From contig PNKK01000010.1 of the NCBI GenBank assembly GCA_013822395.1, forward strand, positions 1 through 64,000: a DNA stretch of 64,000 nt, written 5' to 3'. The notes under the pieces are model-generated. The model ran no database searches. It saw only the letters and a list, made by a program, of their open reading frames with translations, and was not told the DNA's origin. This document shows, piece after piece, positions 26,176 to 33,902 of this stretch. A program made the position numbers and the translations under genes. This stretch comes from Anaerolinea sp. Lineage in GTDB: Bacteria; Chloroflexota; Limnocylindria; Limnocylindrales; CSP1-4. Within the stretch, counting starts at the first letter, position 1. The number at the start of each line of letters is the position of its first letter.

Positions 26176-26559
26176 TCAGGCGATGACGACGCTGTCGATG
26201 CTCGTGAAGACGGACTCCTTTCCTACCCGTGGTTCAACGGCCGTGACGACGGTGGCCGATGGGATGTTGACGACAAGCGCCAGGCGGTCGAGCAGCACGA
26301 CGGAGTGCTGCGCTCCCCTGCGGGCTAGCGCATCGACCGCGCCGCGCAGACGCGAGAGATCCTCCGGCCCGAGATCGATGTTCCGCTGCTCCAGCCGTTG
26401 CTGGGCGTGCCGCGAGATCTGGACCGGCCGAGCGGCCATCTCCAGCTCGGCCTCGAAGCTGGCACGCCGTGCGTCGGTCGGCGTCGGTCGGCTCCTCGCC
26501 GATGGCGCCGTCCCGGCCGCCGGGCCCAGCGGGTTCGTGGATCTGATCTGGTCGACCGT
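26176..26559 (-). CDS. flagellar operon protein, TIGR02530 family, with a likely non-standard (ACG) start
   Basis: The core VQISRHAQQRLEQRNIDLGPEDLSRLRGAVDALARRGAQHSVVLLDRLALVVNIPSATVVTAV...VFTSIDSVVI matches the small flagellar-operon family usually found between flgD and flgE. The first ATG (26439) would cut off the family N-terminus and has no ribosome site. Forty codons earlier the frame reads TTVDQIRSTNPLGPAAG...ARRASFEAELE, like relatives, and an AAAGGAGG site (26574-26567) lies 7 bases before an ACG codon at 26559. There is no ATG, GTG or TTG between. I therefore annotate ACG as the start; the gene is 127 residues. Its role is unknown, possibly in hook assembly. Confidence 0.7.
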   Translation of the reverse strand, partial: TVDQIRSTNPLGPAAGTAPSARSRPTPTDARRASFEAELEMAARPVQISRHAQQRLEQRNIDLGPEDLSRLRGAVDALARRGAQHSVVLLDRLALVVNIPSATVVTAVEPRVGKESVFTSIDSVVIA

Positions 26560-26566
26560 GGTCCTG

Positions 26567-26574
26567 CCTCCTTT
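26567..26574 (-). promoter_or_regulatory. strong ribosome-binding site (AAAGGAGG) that decides the non-ATG start
   Basis: A perfect anti-16S match on the minus strand in the 27-base gap after flgD; the only in-frame codon at normal spacing is ACG (26559-26557). Confidence 0.7.
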
Positions 26575-26586
26575 CGATCGAGCCCG

Positions 26587-27090
26587 TCAGGCGGCCGGGC
26601 CGGCGCTGTCGGGCGAGGCTTCGACGACGCTGACGGGCGAGGCTTCGACGACGTTGACGCCGTCAGGGCTGACGGCGCGGCCATCGACCATGAGCAGCAG
26701 GCGCCCGCCCGTCTGGACCACCCGCTCCACCGCGCCCTCTACTGCGGTGCCCGCGGCGTCGACGCCCTGAATGGTCCTGCCGAGCAGGCTGGATGCCTGG
26801 GCCAGCTGGGTGTCGGCCAGCGCGGTCTTCACGGCCTGGAGCGTGTCGATCATGCTGAACTGGGCGAGCTGGCCGATGAGCTCCCTGTTGTCGACAGGTT
26901 TCGTCGGGTCCTGGTTCGCGAGCTGGGCCAGGAACAGCCTGAAGAAGTCGTCTCGGCCAAGTCCGAACGCGGCCGAGATGTCGTCCTTGGGTTTCCCGGC
27001 CAGCTGGGTGCCGGCAGTTCCATCCACCCCGGACGCGCCGCCGCTCCCGGTCAGCAGCCCCGTATCTCCTGCAAGCGCGCGAATGTCCAT
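26587..27090 (-). CDS. flgD: flagellar hook-capping protein FlgD (short form)
   Basis: The 167-residue hook cap scaffold. The N-terminal FlgD domain is clear: DDFFRLFLAQLANQDPTKPVDNRELIGQLAQFSMIDTLQAVKTAL. It is then followed only by a SH3-like strand region (LLGRTIQGVDAAGTAVEGAVERVVQTGGRLLLMVDG). The FlgD Ig-like domain of longer homologues (~220 residues) is absent. The last 20 residues contain a doubled VVEASP(V/D)S from a 24-bp tandem repeat. It lies 16 bases after the fliK stop codon. Confidence 0.93.
   Translation of the reverse strand: MDIRALAGDTGLLTGSGGASGVDGTAGTQLAGKPKDDISAAFGLGRDDFFRLFLAQLANQDPTKPVDNRELIGQLAQFSMIDTLQAVKTALADTQLAQASSLLGRTIQGVDAAGTAVEGAVERVVQTGGRLLLMVDGRAVSPDGVNVVEASPVSVVEASPDSAGPAA
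26608..26655. repeat. 24-bp tandem duplication in flgD
   Basis: Two nearly identical 24-base units (26608-26631 and 26632-26655) near the 3' end of flgD; in frame. Confidence 0.85.
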
Positions 27091-27105
27091 GGCGTCTCCT
27101 TCGTG

Positions 27106-28689
27106 TCAGGCAGTGCGGTCGATCGTCCGGCCGAGCCGCGACGTTCCGGGCGGAACGTGTCCACCCTTGTCACGGCCGGCACGAGACGGCCGATCAACCA
27201 TTGACGGGAGGTCGGGCACCCCCGCGGGTGGGTCGCCGTCCGGCCGTCGCCAATCGCGCCGACCCCCGAGATCCCCGGCAGTACCCGGCGGCGCATCGTG
27301 GTTCGGTCCCAGCTGGCGCCCACCGTCCGCTTCGGGCCGGATTCGAAGGTCGACGCCGGCCAGTTCGCCGGCGGCGCGGTGGCGGTCGGCAGCCAGTTGG
27401 AGGAGCTTGACGGAGACCGGGTCGTCCGCGGTGAGCACGGCCCTGATCAGCCCATCCGCACCCTGCGTCACGGCGAGCCTCATCGAGCCGAGCGACGGAT
27501 CATCGACGTCGGTGGTGAGGCTCGTTCCGCTCTCGCCGACCATCAGGCGAGCTCGGTCGATCACGCGGGTCAGAAGCCCGTCGGCATCCACGTCGGTGGC
27601 CGGGAAAGCGGCTGGAGTGGCCGCGTCGGTGGGGCGACCGACGGCTTCCGGGCGATGGCCGTCGGCAGGAACCGCCATGCTCGCCGCCGCGTCCGCTTGC
27701 CCGGCGACGGCCGTTCGCTCGGAGGACACGCCGGGCTCACGTGCCGGTTCGGCGAGGATCGGTCCCTCCCTGTGCGCGGCGGTCGGACCGGTGGCCCTCC
27801 AATCGAATGACCCTGCCTCCCCGCCCGGGCCGCGGGCGCCGCCGGACAGTCGCCCGTCCGTTGGGATGTCCGCGGATTCGATCGCCCCGGTCGTGGCCGG
27901 CACGGCCGGGGTCGCCGGGGTCGCCGCCGTTGCCGGCACGGCCGGGGTTGCCGTCGTTGCCGGCACGGCCGGGGTTGCCGCCGTCGCCGGGGTCGCCGCC
28001 GTTGCCGGCACGGCCGGTGTTGCCGTCGTTGCCGGCACGGCCGGGGTTGCCGGCGCGGCCGGGGTTGCCGGGGTTGCCGGCGCGGCCGGGGTTGCCGGGG
28101 TTGCCGGCGCGGCCGGGGTTGCCGGGGTTGCCGGCGCGGCCGGGGTTGCCGGGGTTGCCGGCACGGCCGGGGTTGCCGCCGTTGCCGGCACGGCCGGGGT
28201 TGCCGGGGTCGTCGGGGTCGTCGGGGTTGCCGGCACGGCCCGGGTCGCCGGGGTTGCCGCCGTTGCCGGCACGGCCGGGGTCGCACGCTGCGTCGGCGCG
28301 CGATCCGGGAGCATCACGTCTCCGTTGACGTCCGACTGCCCGAGCGATCCAATCGGCACGACCGCCGTTGCGATCGGCTGAACGGCGGTCGCAACCGGCG
28401 CCGCGATCGCAACTTCGGCCGGCTCGCCCGGGACACGCCGGGTGGGCTTTCCGGGCTTGGCATCTGATCCGTCGCTCGAATCGCCGCCGCTGCCGGAACT
28501 GCCGGATCCGGTGCGGGCATCGGGCTCCGCCCGCGTCGGCGCGGCACTCGCCTCGCGAGCCGCCTCGACCGTGTCCTCGAATGTCCCGGACGGCTCGCTC
28601 GAGTCGGCCGTGGGCAAGTCCTTCAGCATCCCGCCCGTGCCGGCTTGTGGCTCGATCGACGAGAGGCGAGGCGCTCCAATGGTCAGCAT
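27106..28689 (-). CDS. fliK: flagellar hook-length control protein FliK
   Basis: A 527-residue molecular ruler/export switch. The C-terminal FliK domain is recognisable (LLTRVIDRARLMVGESGTSLTTDVDDPSLGSMRLAVTQGADGLIRAVLTADDPVSVKLLQLAADRHRAAGELAGVDL). The N-terminal two thirds are disordered, Ala/Pro/Thr-rich, with a long PAT/PAV repeat block (about residues 135-267) that would act as the extended ruler. ATG at 28689 overlaps the flgB stop codon (TGATG). Repeat number may vary among strains and alter ruler length. Confidence 0.88.
   Translation of the reverse strand: MLTIGAPRLSSIEPQAGTGGMLKDLPTADSSEPSGTFEDTVEAAREASAAPTRAEPDARTGSGSSGSGGDSSDGSDAKPGKPTRRVPGEPAEVAIAAPVATAVQPIATAVVPIGSLGQSDVNGDVMLPDRAPTQRATPAVPATAATPATRAVPATPTTPTTPATPAVPATAATPAVPATPATPAAPATPATPAAPATPATPAAPATPATPAAPATPAVPATTATPAVPATAATPATAATPAVPATTATPAVPATAATPATPAVPATTGAIESADIPTDGRLSGGARGPGGEAGSFDWRATGPTAAHREGPILAEPAREPGVSSERTAVAGQADAAASMAVPADGHRPEAVGRPTDAATPAAFPATDVDADGLLTRVIDRARLMVGESGTSLTTDVDDPSLGSMRLAVTQGADGLIRAVLTADDPVSVKLLQLAADRHRAAGELAGVDLRIRPEADGGRQLGPNHDAPPGTAGDLGGRRDWRRPDGDPPAGVPDLPSMVDRPSRAGRDKGGHVPPGTSRLGRTIDRTA
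27891..28286. repeat. degenerate tandem repeat array inside fliK
   Basis: About 395 bases of degenerate 9- and 15-base units built on GTTGCCGG and CGGCCGGG, encoding runs of PATPAT, PATPAV and PATAAT. All unit changes are multiples of three, so the frame is kept. Confidence 0.9.
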
Positions 28690-29126
28690 CAGCGACCTCC
28701 GGTGATTGCGTCGCGAAGCATTGCGAGACGCCCGGTCATGAGTCGCCCGACGGCGGCGAACCGGAGCTGGGTCTCGGCCAGGGCGGCCATCTCCGACTCG
28801 AGGTCGACTCCATTGCCATCGTTCCGGATGGAACCGGCGAACATCGATGCCCCCGGCCCGTCACGCTCCGGCGGCCTGGCCGAGTCCAGGTGTCGCGGAT
28901 CCGTTCGGAGCATCCCGCCCTGGATGGGCGGAGTGGACGCCCCACGGACCGGGGTTCCGTCCCGGGCAAGCTCCGCCCGGAGGACGCCCTCGAAGTCGAC
29001 CGACTTCGGGCTGTACCCAGGAGTGTCGATGTTCGCGAGATTGCCGGCGACCAGCGACTCGCGCAGCGCGAGGCCGTTGAGGGCGCCCGACAGCGTTCGG
29101 TGGATCGGATCCTGCAGCCAGCTCAT
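28689..29126 (-). CDS. flgB: flagellar basal-body rod protein FlgB
   Basis: A 145-residue proximal rod subunit: MSWLQDPIHRTLSGALNGLALRESLVAGNLANIDTPGYSPKSVDFEGVL is the standard FlgB N-terminus and the C-terminus ends in a rod helix (LESEMAALAETQLRFAAVGRLMTGRLAMLRDAI). The ATG overlaps the stop codon of the M23/SLT gene (ATGA). In most genomes flgB directly precedes flgC; here it is seven genes downstream of fliE. Confidence 0.95.
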   Translation of the reverse strand: MSWLQDPIHRTLSGALNGLALRESLVAGNLANIDTPGYSPKSVDFEGVLRAELARDGTPVRGASTPPIQGGMLRTDPRHLDSARPPERDGPGASMFAGSIRNDGNGVDLESEMAALAETQLRFAAVGRLMTGRLAMLRDAITGGR

Positions 29127-30355
29127 GGGTTGCCCTCCAGATAGCCTGCCCACGTCTTGAGGACCACGTCGATGTACCCACGCGTCGTGGGTGAGTCGGG
29201 GATCCCACCGGCGGCCCGGACGGCACCCTTGCCGGCCTGGTAGGCCGCCAGGGCGAGATCGACGCGCCCGTAGAGTTGAAGATTTCCGGCGAGGTACTTC
29301 GCACCCCCGCGCAGGTTCTGCGCGGGGTCGAACGGATCGTCGACCTGCAGGCTCCTGGCTGTGGCCGGCATGAGCTGGGTGAGGCCCATGGCTCCGGCCG
29401 ACGAGACCGCGTTCGCGCGGAAGTTCGATTCGGCGCGGACCAGCGAGGCGAGGAGGAACGGGTCGATCCCGGCCTCGGCCGCCGCGGCGCGGATCTCCTG
29501 TCCGTACGGGATGCGGCCGGCGATGCTGTCGAACCGTGCCAGCGTCGCCGCACCGTCCGGCAGGGGGTTCGGGGCCGCGGTCCCCAGCCCGGTCCCGAAC
29601 GCCGCCGGCGAGTGGCTATCGGGCAATCGGCCCGCCTTGATCCAGAGAGCGGGATCCACGAGCTGGCCGTCGTGCCGCAGCTCGAAATGAAGGTGCGGAC
29701 CCGTCGTCTTGCCGGTCATGCCGATCTCGCCGATCTGCTCCCCGGCCACCACCCGGTCTCCGGCACGAACCTTGAGATCCGTGCCGAGATGGCCGTACAG
29801 CGTCTCGCTGCCGTCGTCATGGACGATCCGCACGACGACGGCGCCGTCCGCGACCGGGCCAGCGAAGGCGACTCGACCGTCCGCGGCGGCGAAGACCGGC
29901 TGTCCAACCGGTGCGGCGAGGTCCAGGCCGTCGTGGAAGTTCGCGTAGCGAACCCCGTTCACGGTGGCGGGCGGCTCGAATGCGAACTGAGATGGCCCGA
30001 ACGGCTGCGTGGTCCGCGCACCGACCACGGGTGCCACGAAGCCGCCCTTGAGCTGCCCGGTAGGCCCGCCGGCCGCCGCCGTGGGCGCACCGACGGAGAC
30101 CGCAGACAGGGCCGCCGCCGTGGGCGCACCGACGGAGACCGCAGACAGGGCCGCCGCGAATCCCTCCGGCGCCGTTCGGATCGGTGACAGGGGCTCCCCG
30201 TTCAGACTTGCCGACGTGCCCCAAGCGGGAATGGCCCGGCTATCGAGGACGCCGTCCAGGCTCCACAGGGTGGGGTCGATCTGCCGGACCCGGGCCTTGA
30301 TCTGCTCGATCCGATCGAGCGTCAGGGCCATGGCCTCCGACATGATCGGTGTCAT
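29123..30355 (-). CDS. M23 endopeptidase + SLT lytic transglycosylase fusion, flagellar
   Basis: A 410-residue bifunctional peptidoglycan hydrolase. An N-terminal flagellar-type helix (MALTLDRIEQIKARVRQIDPTLW) is followed by an M23/LytM domain (about 105-235) with zinc ligands His141-x3-Asp145 and His221-Leu-His223, then an SLT domain (about 275-405) with catalytic Glu309 (VRAESNFRANAVSSAGAMGLTQLMP). Together they could cut both peptide cross-links and glycan strands. No Sec signal peptide is visible, so export through the flagellar type III channel, as for FlgJ, is likely. The SLT motif AYNAGPGAV reads AYQAGKGAV here. It replaces flgJ in this locus and overlaps fliJ and flgB by 4 bases. Confidence 0.9.
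   Translation of the reverse strand: MTPIMSEAMALTLDRIEQIKARVRQIDPTLWSLDGVLDSRAIPAWGTSASLNGEPLSPIRTAPEGFAAALSAVSVGAPTAAALSAVSVGAPTAAAGGPTGQLKGGFVAPVVGARTTQPFGPSQFAFEPPATVNGVRYANFHDGLDLAAPVGQPVFAAADGRVAFAGPVADGAVVVRIVHDDGSETLYGHLGTDLKVRAGDRVVAGEQIGEIGMTGKTTGPHLHFELRHDGQLVDPALWIKAGRLPDSHSPAAFGTGLGTAAPNPLPDGAATLARFDSIAGRIPYGQEIRAAAAEAGIDPFLLASLVRAESNFRANAVSSAGAMGLTQLMPATARSLQVDDPFDPAQNLRGGAKYLAGNLQLYGRVDLALAAYQAGKGAVRAAGGIPDSPTTRGYIDVVLKTWAGYLEGNP
30072..30149. repeat. 39-bp tandem duplication
   Basis: Two identical 39-base units (30072-30110, 30111-30149) encode the doubled AALSAVSVGAPTA in the linker before the M23 domain. Confidence 0.95.
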
Positions 30356-30810
30356 CGGTCCGACTCCATGACCGCCAGCCAGACGTGACGCGTCGTCGCC
30401 AGGTCGTTCGCGGCGGCCTGCTCGCGTCGGTCGGCCGCCAGGTGCTCCTCGGCGAGGATCCGGTCGCGCAGCCGCTCCACGGCCTCCCGTCGCCGGCTGG
30501 CATCGGCGAGCCGCCCACGGCGATCCAGCAGGACGCGGGCGGCCGATTCCACCGCACTCTCGGCGGCTTCGCGCCGCTCTTCGGCCAGAACCAGCGTTCG
30601 TGCGGCGGCGATGAGCCGGTCCGCCGAGCCGCCGTCGAGCTGGACTTCGGCCAGGATGGTCGACCGCTCGGCGAGCCGTTCCGTCGCTTCGTCGCAGGTT
30701 CTGACGGCCACTCGGTGCGCATCGAGCGCGGTGGCCAGATGTGCACGGGCTGCCTCCTCCTCCAGCTCCCGCAGGCGCAGGACGACGCCCAGCCGAACGT
30801 GCCGGTTCAT
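30352..30810 (-). CDS. fliJ: flagellar export chaperone FliJ
   Basis: A 152-residue, almost wholly helical coiled-coil protein (long Arg/Glu/Ala heptads; LRLRELEEEAARAHLATAL...AEERREAAESAVESAARVLLDRRGRL) in the fixed fliI-fliJ position. FliJ is the central stalk of the FliI ATPase and escorts export chaperones. The sequence is poorly conserved, so the call rests on the coiled coil, length and context. ATGA overlaps on both sides. Confidence 0.85.
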   Translation of the reverse strand: MNRHVRLGVVLRLRELEEEAARAHLATALDAHRVAVRTCDEATERLAERSTILAEVQLDGGSADRLIAAARTLVLAEERREAAESAVESAARVLLDRRGRLADASRRREAVERLRDRILAEEHLAADRREQAAANDLATTRHVWLAVMESDR

Positions 30811-32138
30811 GCGGCGACTCCGGCGCGGGCCGTGTCGAGGCCGATCGCCGTCAACGCGCCCAGCGCAGTCTCGAGCGTGCCGGTCTCGTCGGGCGTCTGG
30901 CGGAGGTACGCCTCGATGGCCGGACGGAGCGTGATCGCGGTATCGATCGCACGACTGGAGCCAGGCGCGTAGGCCCCGACTTCAATGAGATCCCGAGCGT
31001 TCTCATACTCGGCCAGGGAAGCGCGCAGGATGCTGGCGAGCTTGAGGTGCTCCGGCTCCACCAGGGTCGGCATGACCCGCGAGACGGAGGAGAGAATGTC
31101 GATCGCGGGATAGTGGTTGCGCTCGGCGAGCGAGCGTGACAGGACGACGTGGCCGTCGAGGATGGAGCGGACGGTGTCGGCGATCGGCTCGTTCATGTCA
31201 TCACCCTCCACCAGCACGGTGTAGAAGCCCGTGATCGTCCCGGCCTCGCCGCTGCCGGTCCGCTCCAGGAGCCTCGGCAGGTAGGAGAAGACCGACGGGG
31301 GGTAGCCGCGCAGGGCAGGCGGCTCGCCCGCCCCGAGGCCGATCTCGCGCTGGGCCATGGCGAGGCGGGTGACCGAGTCCATCAGGAAGAGGACGTGGTG
31401 GCCCTTGTCGCGGAATTCCTCGGCGATCGTCGTCGCCACCTCGGCCGCCTTCATCCGCAGCAGGGCGGGTTGATCGGAGGTCGCCACGATCACGACCGAG
31501 CGAGCCAGGCTCTGCTGCCCGAGCTGCTCTTCGACGAACTCGCGGACCTCACGGCCCCGCTCGCCGATCAGCGCGATGACGTTGACGTCCGAGGCCGCGT
31601 TCCGGGCGATCATGGCCAGGAGCGTGGACTTGCCCACGCCCGAGCCGGCGAAGATCCCCAGGCGCTGGCCTCGGCCCGCGGTCAGGAGCCCGTCGATCGC
31701 CCGCACCCCGGTCGCCAGCGGTTCCAGGACGCGAGCCCGGTCCAGCGGGGCGGGAGACCCGGATGCCACGACGCGTTGCCTCGCGACCAACCTCCCCTTG
31801 CCGTCCATGGGTCGTCCGAATCCGTCGAGGACCCGACCGAGCACACCCGGCCCGACCGGCGCGTGAAACTGCTCCTCCCGGATCCGCACGCGTGAGCCGG
31901 GGCGGATTCCGGACAGTCCGCCGAACGGCACCAGGCTGATGCGGCCGTCTCGGAAGCCCACGACCTCGGCGCTCACGCTCCGCGTGGAATCGATGTCGAT
32001 CCAGCAGGTCGACCCGACCTGGACGACGAGCCCGGCGGCCTCGATCGTCGTTCCCACGACCCGGACAACCTCACCGTGGGGGCGCAGCAGCGTGGCTCGC
32101 CCCACGGCGTCGATGAGCGCCGAGCGCGTGTCGCTCAT
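30807..32138 (-). CDS. fliI: flagellar export ATPase FliI
   Basis: A 443-residue hexameric ATPase of the flagellar type III apparatus. Walker A GIFAGSGVGKST (about 161-172), IALIGERGREVREF with the catalytic glutamate region, Walker B HHVLFLMDSVTRLA and the F1-beta-like EGDDMNEPIADTVRSILDGHVVLSR are present. ATG at 32138 overlaps the fliH stop codon. Confidence 0.98.
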   Translation of the reverse strand: MSDTRSALIDAVGRATLLRPHGEVVRVVGTTIEAAGLVVQVGSTCWIDIDSTRSVSAEVVGFRDGRISLVPFGGLSGIRPGSRVRIREEQFHAPVGPGVLGRVLDGFGRPMDGKGRLVARQRVVASGSPAPLDRARVLEPLATGVRAIDGLLTAGRGQRLGIFAGSGVGKSTLLAMIARNAASDVNVIALIGERGREVREFVEEQLGQQSLARSVVIVATSDQPALLRMKAAEVATTIAEEFRDKGHHVLFLMDSVTRLAMAQREIGLGAGEPPALRGYPPSVFSYLPRLLERTGSGEAGTITGFYTVLVEGDDMNEPIADTVRSILDGHVVLSRSLAERNHYPAIDILSSVSRVMPTLVEPEHLKLASILRASLAEYENARDLIEVGAYAPGSSRAIDTAITLRPAIEAYLRQTPDETGTLETALGALTAIGLDTARAGVAA

Positions 32139-32902
32139 GAGACGGGATCCAGCTCGACGGTCCGATCGCTGCCATGGATCGCCGCAGCGACGGCCGAGGT
32201 GATCGCATCGAGGTGGGCCTCGATGCCGGCATCGACCAGACCATGCTGATACCGAACGACACAGCCGGTCGGGGGCAGCGTCGGGTCCGCTCCGAAGCTC
32301 CAGCGCTTTCCGAGGTAGCCGGCGCCGTGCCTGGCGTCCCATGCATCGCGGACCCGCTCGACCGCCTGCGGGTGGAGCTGAATCTGCACGTCGGGCGACC
32401 CGTTGGCCACGGTGATCGCCCGCTCGATGGCGGCCACCATGAGCGCAGGATCGGCCTGGATGGCGTCGCCCAGGATGCGTCGGGTGATCGCCAGGCTGAG
32501 GTCCGTGACCCAGCGTGCCAGGGCGGCCCGTTGGGTGGGGGCATCGGCCTCCAACTGGGCCGCGACGGCTCCCGCGGCCGCAACGGCGGACGCAAGCTCA
32601 CGCTCGGCCCGGGCCATGCCCGCCTTGAACCCGCGCTTCTCGGCGATGTCGTGCAGTCGGCGCAGGTCGTCGTCCGCCGGAGGCGCCGGTTCTGCCGCCC
32701 GCTCCGTCCGTCCCCGAACGGCGCCCGGCCCGTGCCCGTGGGCGGATGCGGCCCGCCGCGCCGCCCCGCTCGCCCCGGGGCGCAGGCCGCGCAGGACGAC
32801 GCCCTCGGCAGGTGCTCGGGATTCCGCCGGCGTGGCCTGGGCTGTGAAACGTTCCCGCGAAGCCGCGCCGGCGCCCGACAGCACCCGCTCAGATGAGAGC
32901 AT
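32135..32902 (-). CDS. fliH: flagellar assembly protein FliH
   Basis: A 255-residue ATPase-binding protein. The first ~85 residues are disordered (Ala/Arg/Pro-rich); the rest has the FliH/V-ATPase-E pattern, with a helix of small residues (EKRGFKAGMARAERELASAVAAAGAVAAQLEA) and a globular end (LAITRRILGDAIQADPALMVAAIERAI...VQIQLHPQAVERV...GCVVRYQHGLVDAGIEAHLDAI). The start at 32902 lies 14 bases inside fliG; a GTG at 32911 is possible. Confidence 0.92.
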   Translation of the reverse strand: MLSSERVLSGAGAASRERFTAQATPAESRAPAEGVVLRGLRPGASGAARRAASAHGHGPGAVRGRTERAAEPAPPADDDLRRLHDIAEKRGFKAGMARAERELASAVAAAGAVAAQLEADAPTQRAALARWVTDLSLAITRRILGDAIQADPALMVAAIERAITVANGSPDVQIQLHPQAVERVRDAWDARHGAGYLGKRWSFGADPTLPPTGCVVRYQHGLVDAGIEAHLDAITSAVAAAIHGSDRTVELDPVS

Positions 32903-33902
32903 CGTCGCCACCCCCGCCGCGGTTGATGACGATCTCGTCCTTGTCCTCGAGCTCCCTGATGACGCCGACGATTCGACCCTGCGCCTCCTCGACGTGCTTG
33001 AGGCGAACCTGCCCGGACAGCGACATCTCCTCGCGGAGGGTCTCCGCGGCGCGCTGGGACATGTTCCCGAAGAACTTCTCACGGACCGCCTCCGTCGCCG
33101 ATCGGAGGGCCAGGGCCATGTCCTTCTGGTCGAGCTCGCGAATGACGCGCTGCATCGAGCGGTCGTCGAGCATGACCACGTCCTCGAAGACGAACATGAA
33201 CCGGCGAACCTCCTCTGCGAGCTCGGAGTCAAGCTCTCCGAGCGCGGCAAGGATCTGCTTCTCGGTGCTTCGGTCGACCTGATTGAGCACATGCGCCAGC
33301 GGTCGCGCTCCGCCCATGACGGCGGTCTCGGTCTTCACGCTGGAGATGCGCCGACGCAGGCCGTCCTCCACGACCGCCAGGGCTTCGGGGCTGGTCTGCT
33401 CGGTGAGTGCGATCCGTCGCGCCACGTCGACCTGCAGGTCGGCCTCAAGGCCGATCAGCACGGCGGCTGCCGGGCGCGGTGGCAGGTGGGCGAGGACCAG
33501 CGCGATCGTCTGCGGGTGCTCGGTCGTCAGCATCTCGGCGAGCTGGACCGGATCGGCGCCGATGAGGAACTCGAAGGGCACGATCCGCTGCGCGAGGTTC
33601 ACGCGATCGAGCATCTCGCGTCCCCGGCCCTCACCGAAGGCCTGGACGAACAGCTGCGCCGCGTACTCCTCGCCGCCGGGCAGAACGCCGCCATGTGCCA
33701 GCAGGCCGGCATAGGTCTCCTCGAGGACCGCATCCCGAACCTCGGGGTCGAGCAGCGGGGTCCGCATGAGCTCGGTCGCGACCCGTTCGATGGCGTCCTG
33801 GGGCAGGCGCGACAGCAGCTTGGCCGCCGCGTCGGTCCCCAGGGCGATCAGCAGCGCGGCGACTTTTCGCGATCCCGGTTGGGCAATCGCCTGGTCGGTC
33901 AT
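32889..33902 (-). CDS. fliG: flagellar motor switch protein FliG
   Basis: A 337-residue C-ring protein that joins FliF to FliM and meets MotA. The N-domain (SRKVAALLIALGTDAAAKLLSRLP), middle-domain EHPQTIALVLAHLPP (EHPQ motif binds FliM) and C-domain with the MotA-facing charged helix (DDRSMQRVIRELDQKDMALALRSATEAVREKFFGNMSQRAAETLREEM) are all intact. ATGA overlap with fliF. Confidence 0.98.
   Translation of the reverse strand: MTDQAIAQPGSRKVAALLIALGTDAAAKLLSRLPQDAIERVATELMRTPLLDPEVRDAVLEETYAGLLAHGGVLPGGEEYAAQLFVQAFGEGRGREMLDRVNLAQRIVPFEFLIGADPVQLAEMLTTEHPQTIALVLAHLPPRPAAAVLIGLEADLQVDVARRIALTEQTSPEALAVVEDGLRRRISSVKTETAVMGGARPLAHVLNQVDRSTEKQILAALGELDSELAEEVRRFMFVFEDVVMLDDRSMQRVIRELDQKDMALALRSATEAVREKFFGNMSQRAAETLREEMSLSGQVRLKHVEEAQGRIVGVIRELEDKDEIVINRGGGGDDALI

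Noticed and set aside
27891-28286. Repeat block considered as a CRISPR array
   Set aside because: There are no unique spacers; units are adjacent, degenerate and keep the fliK frame.
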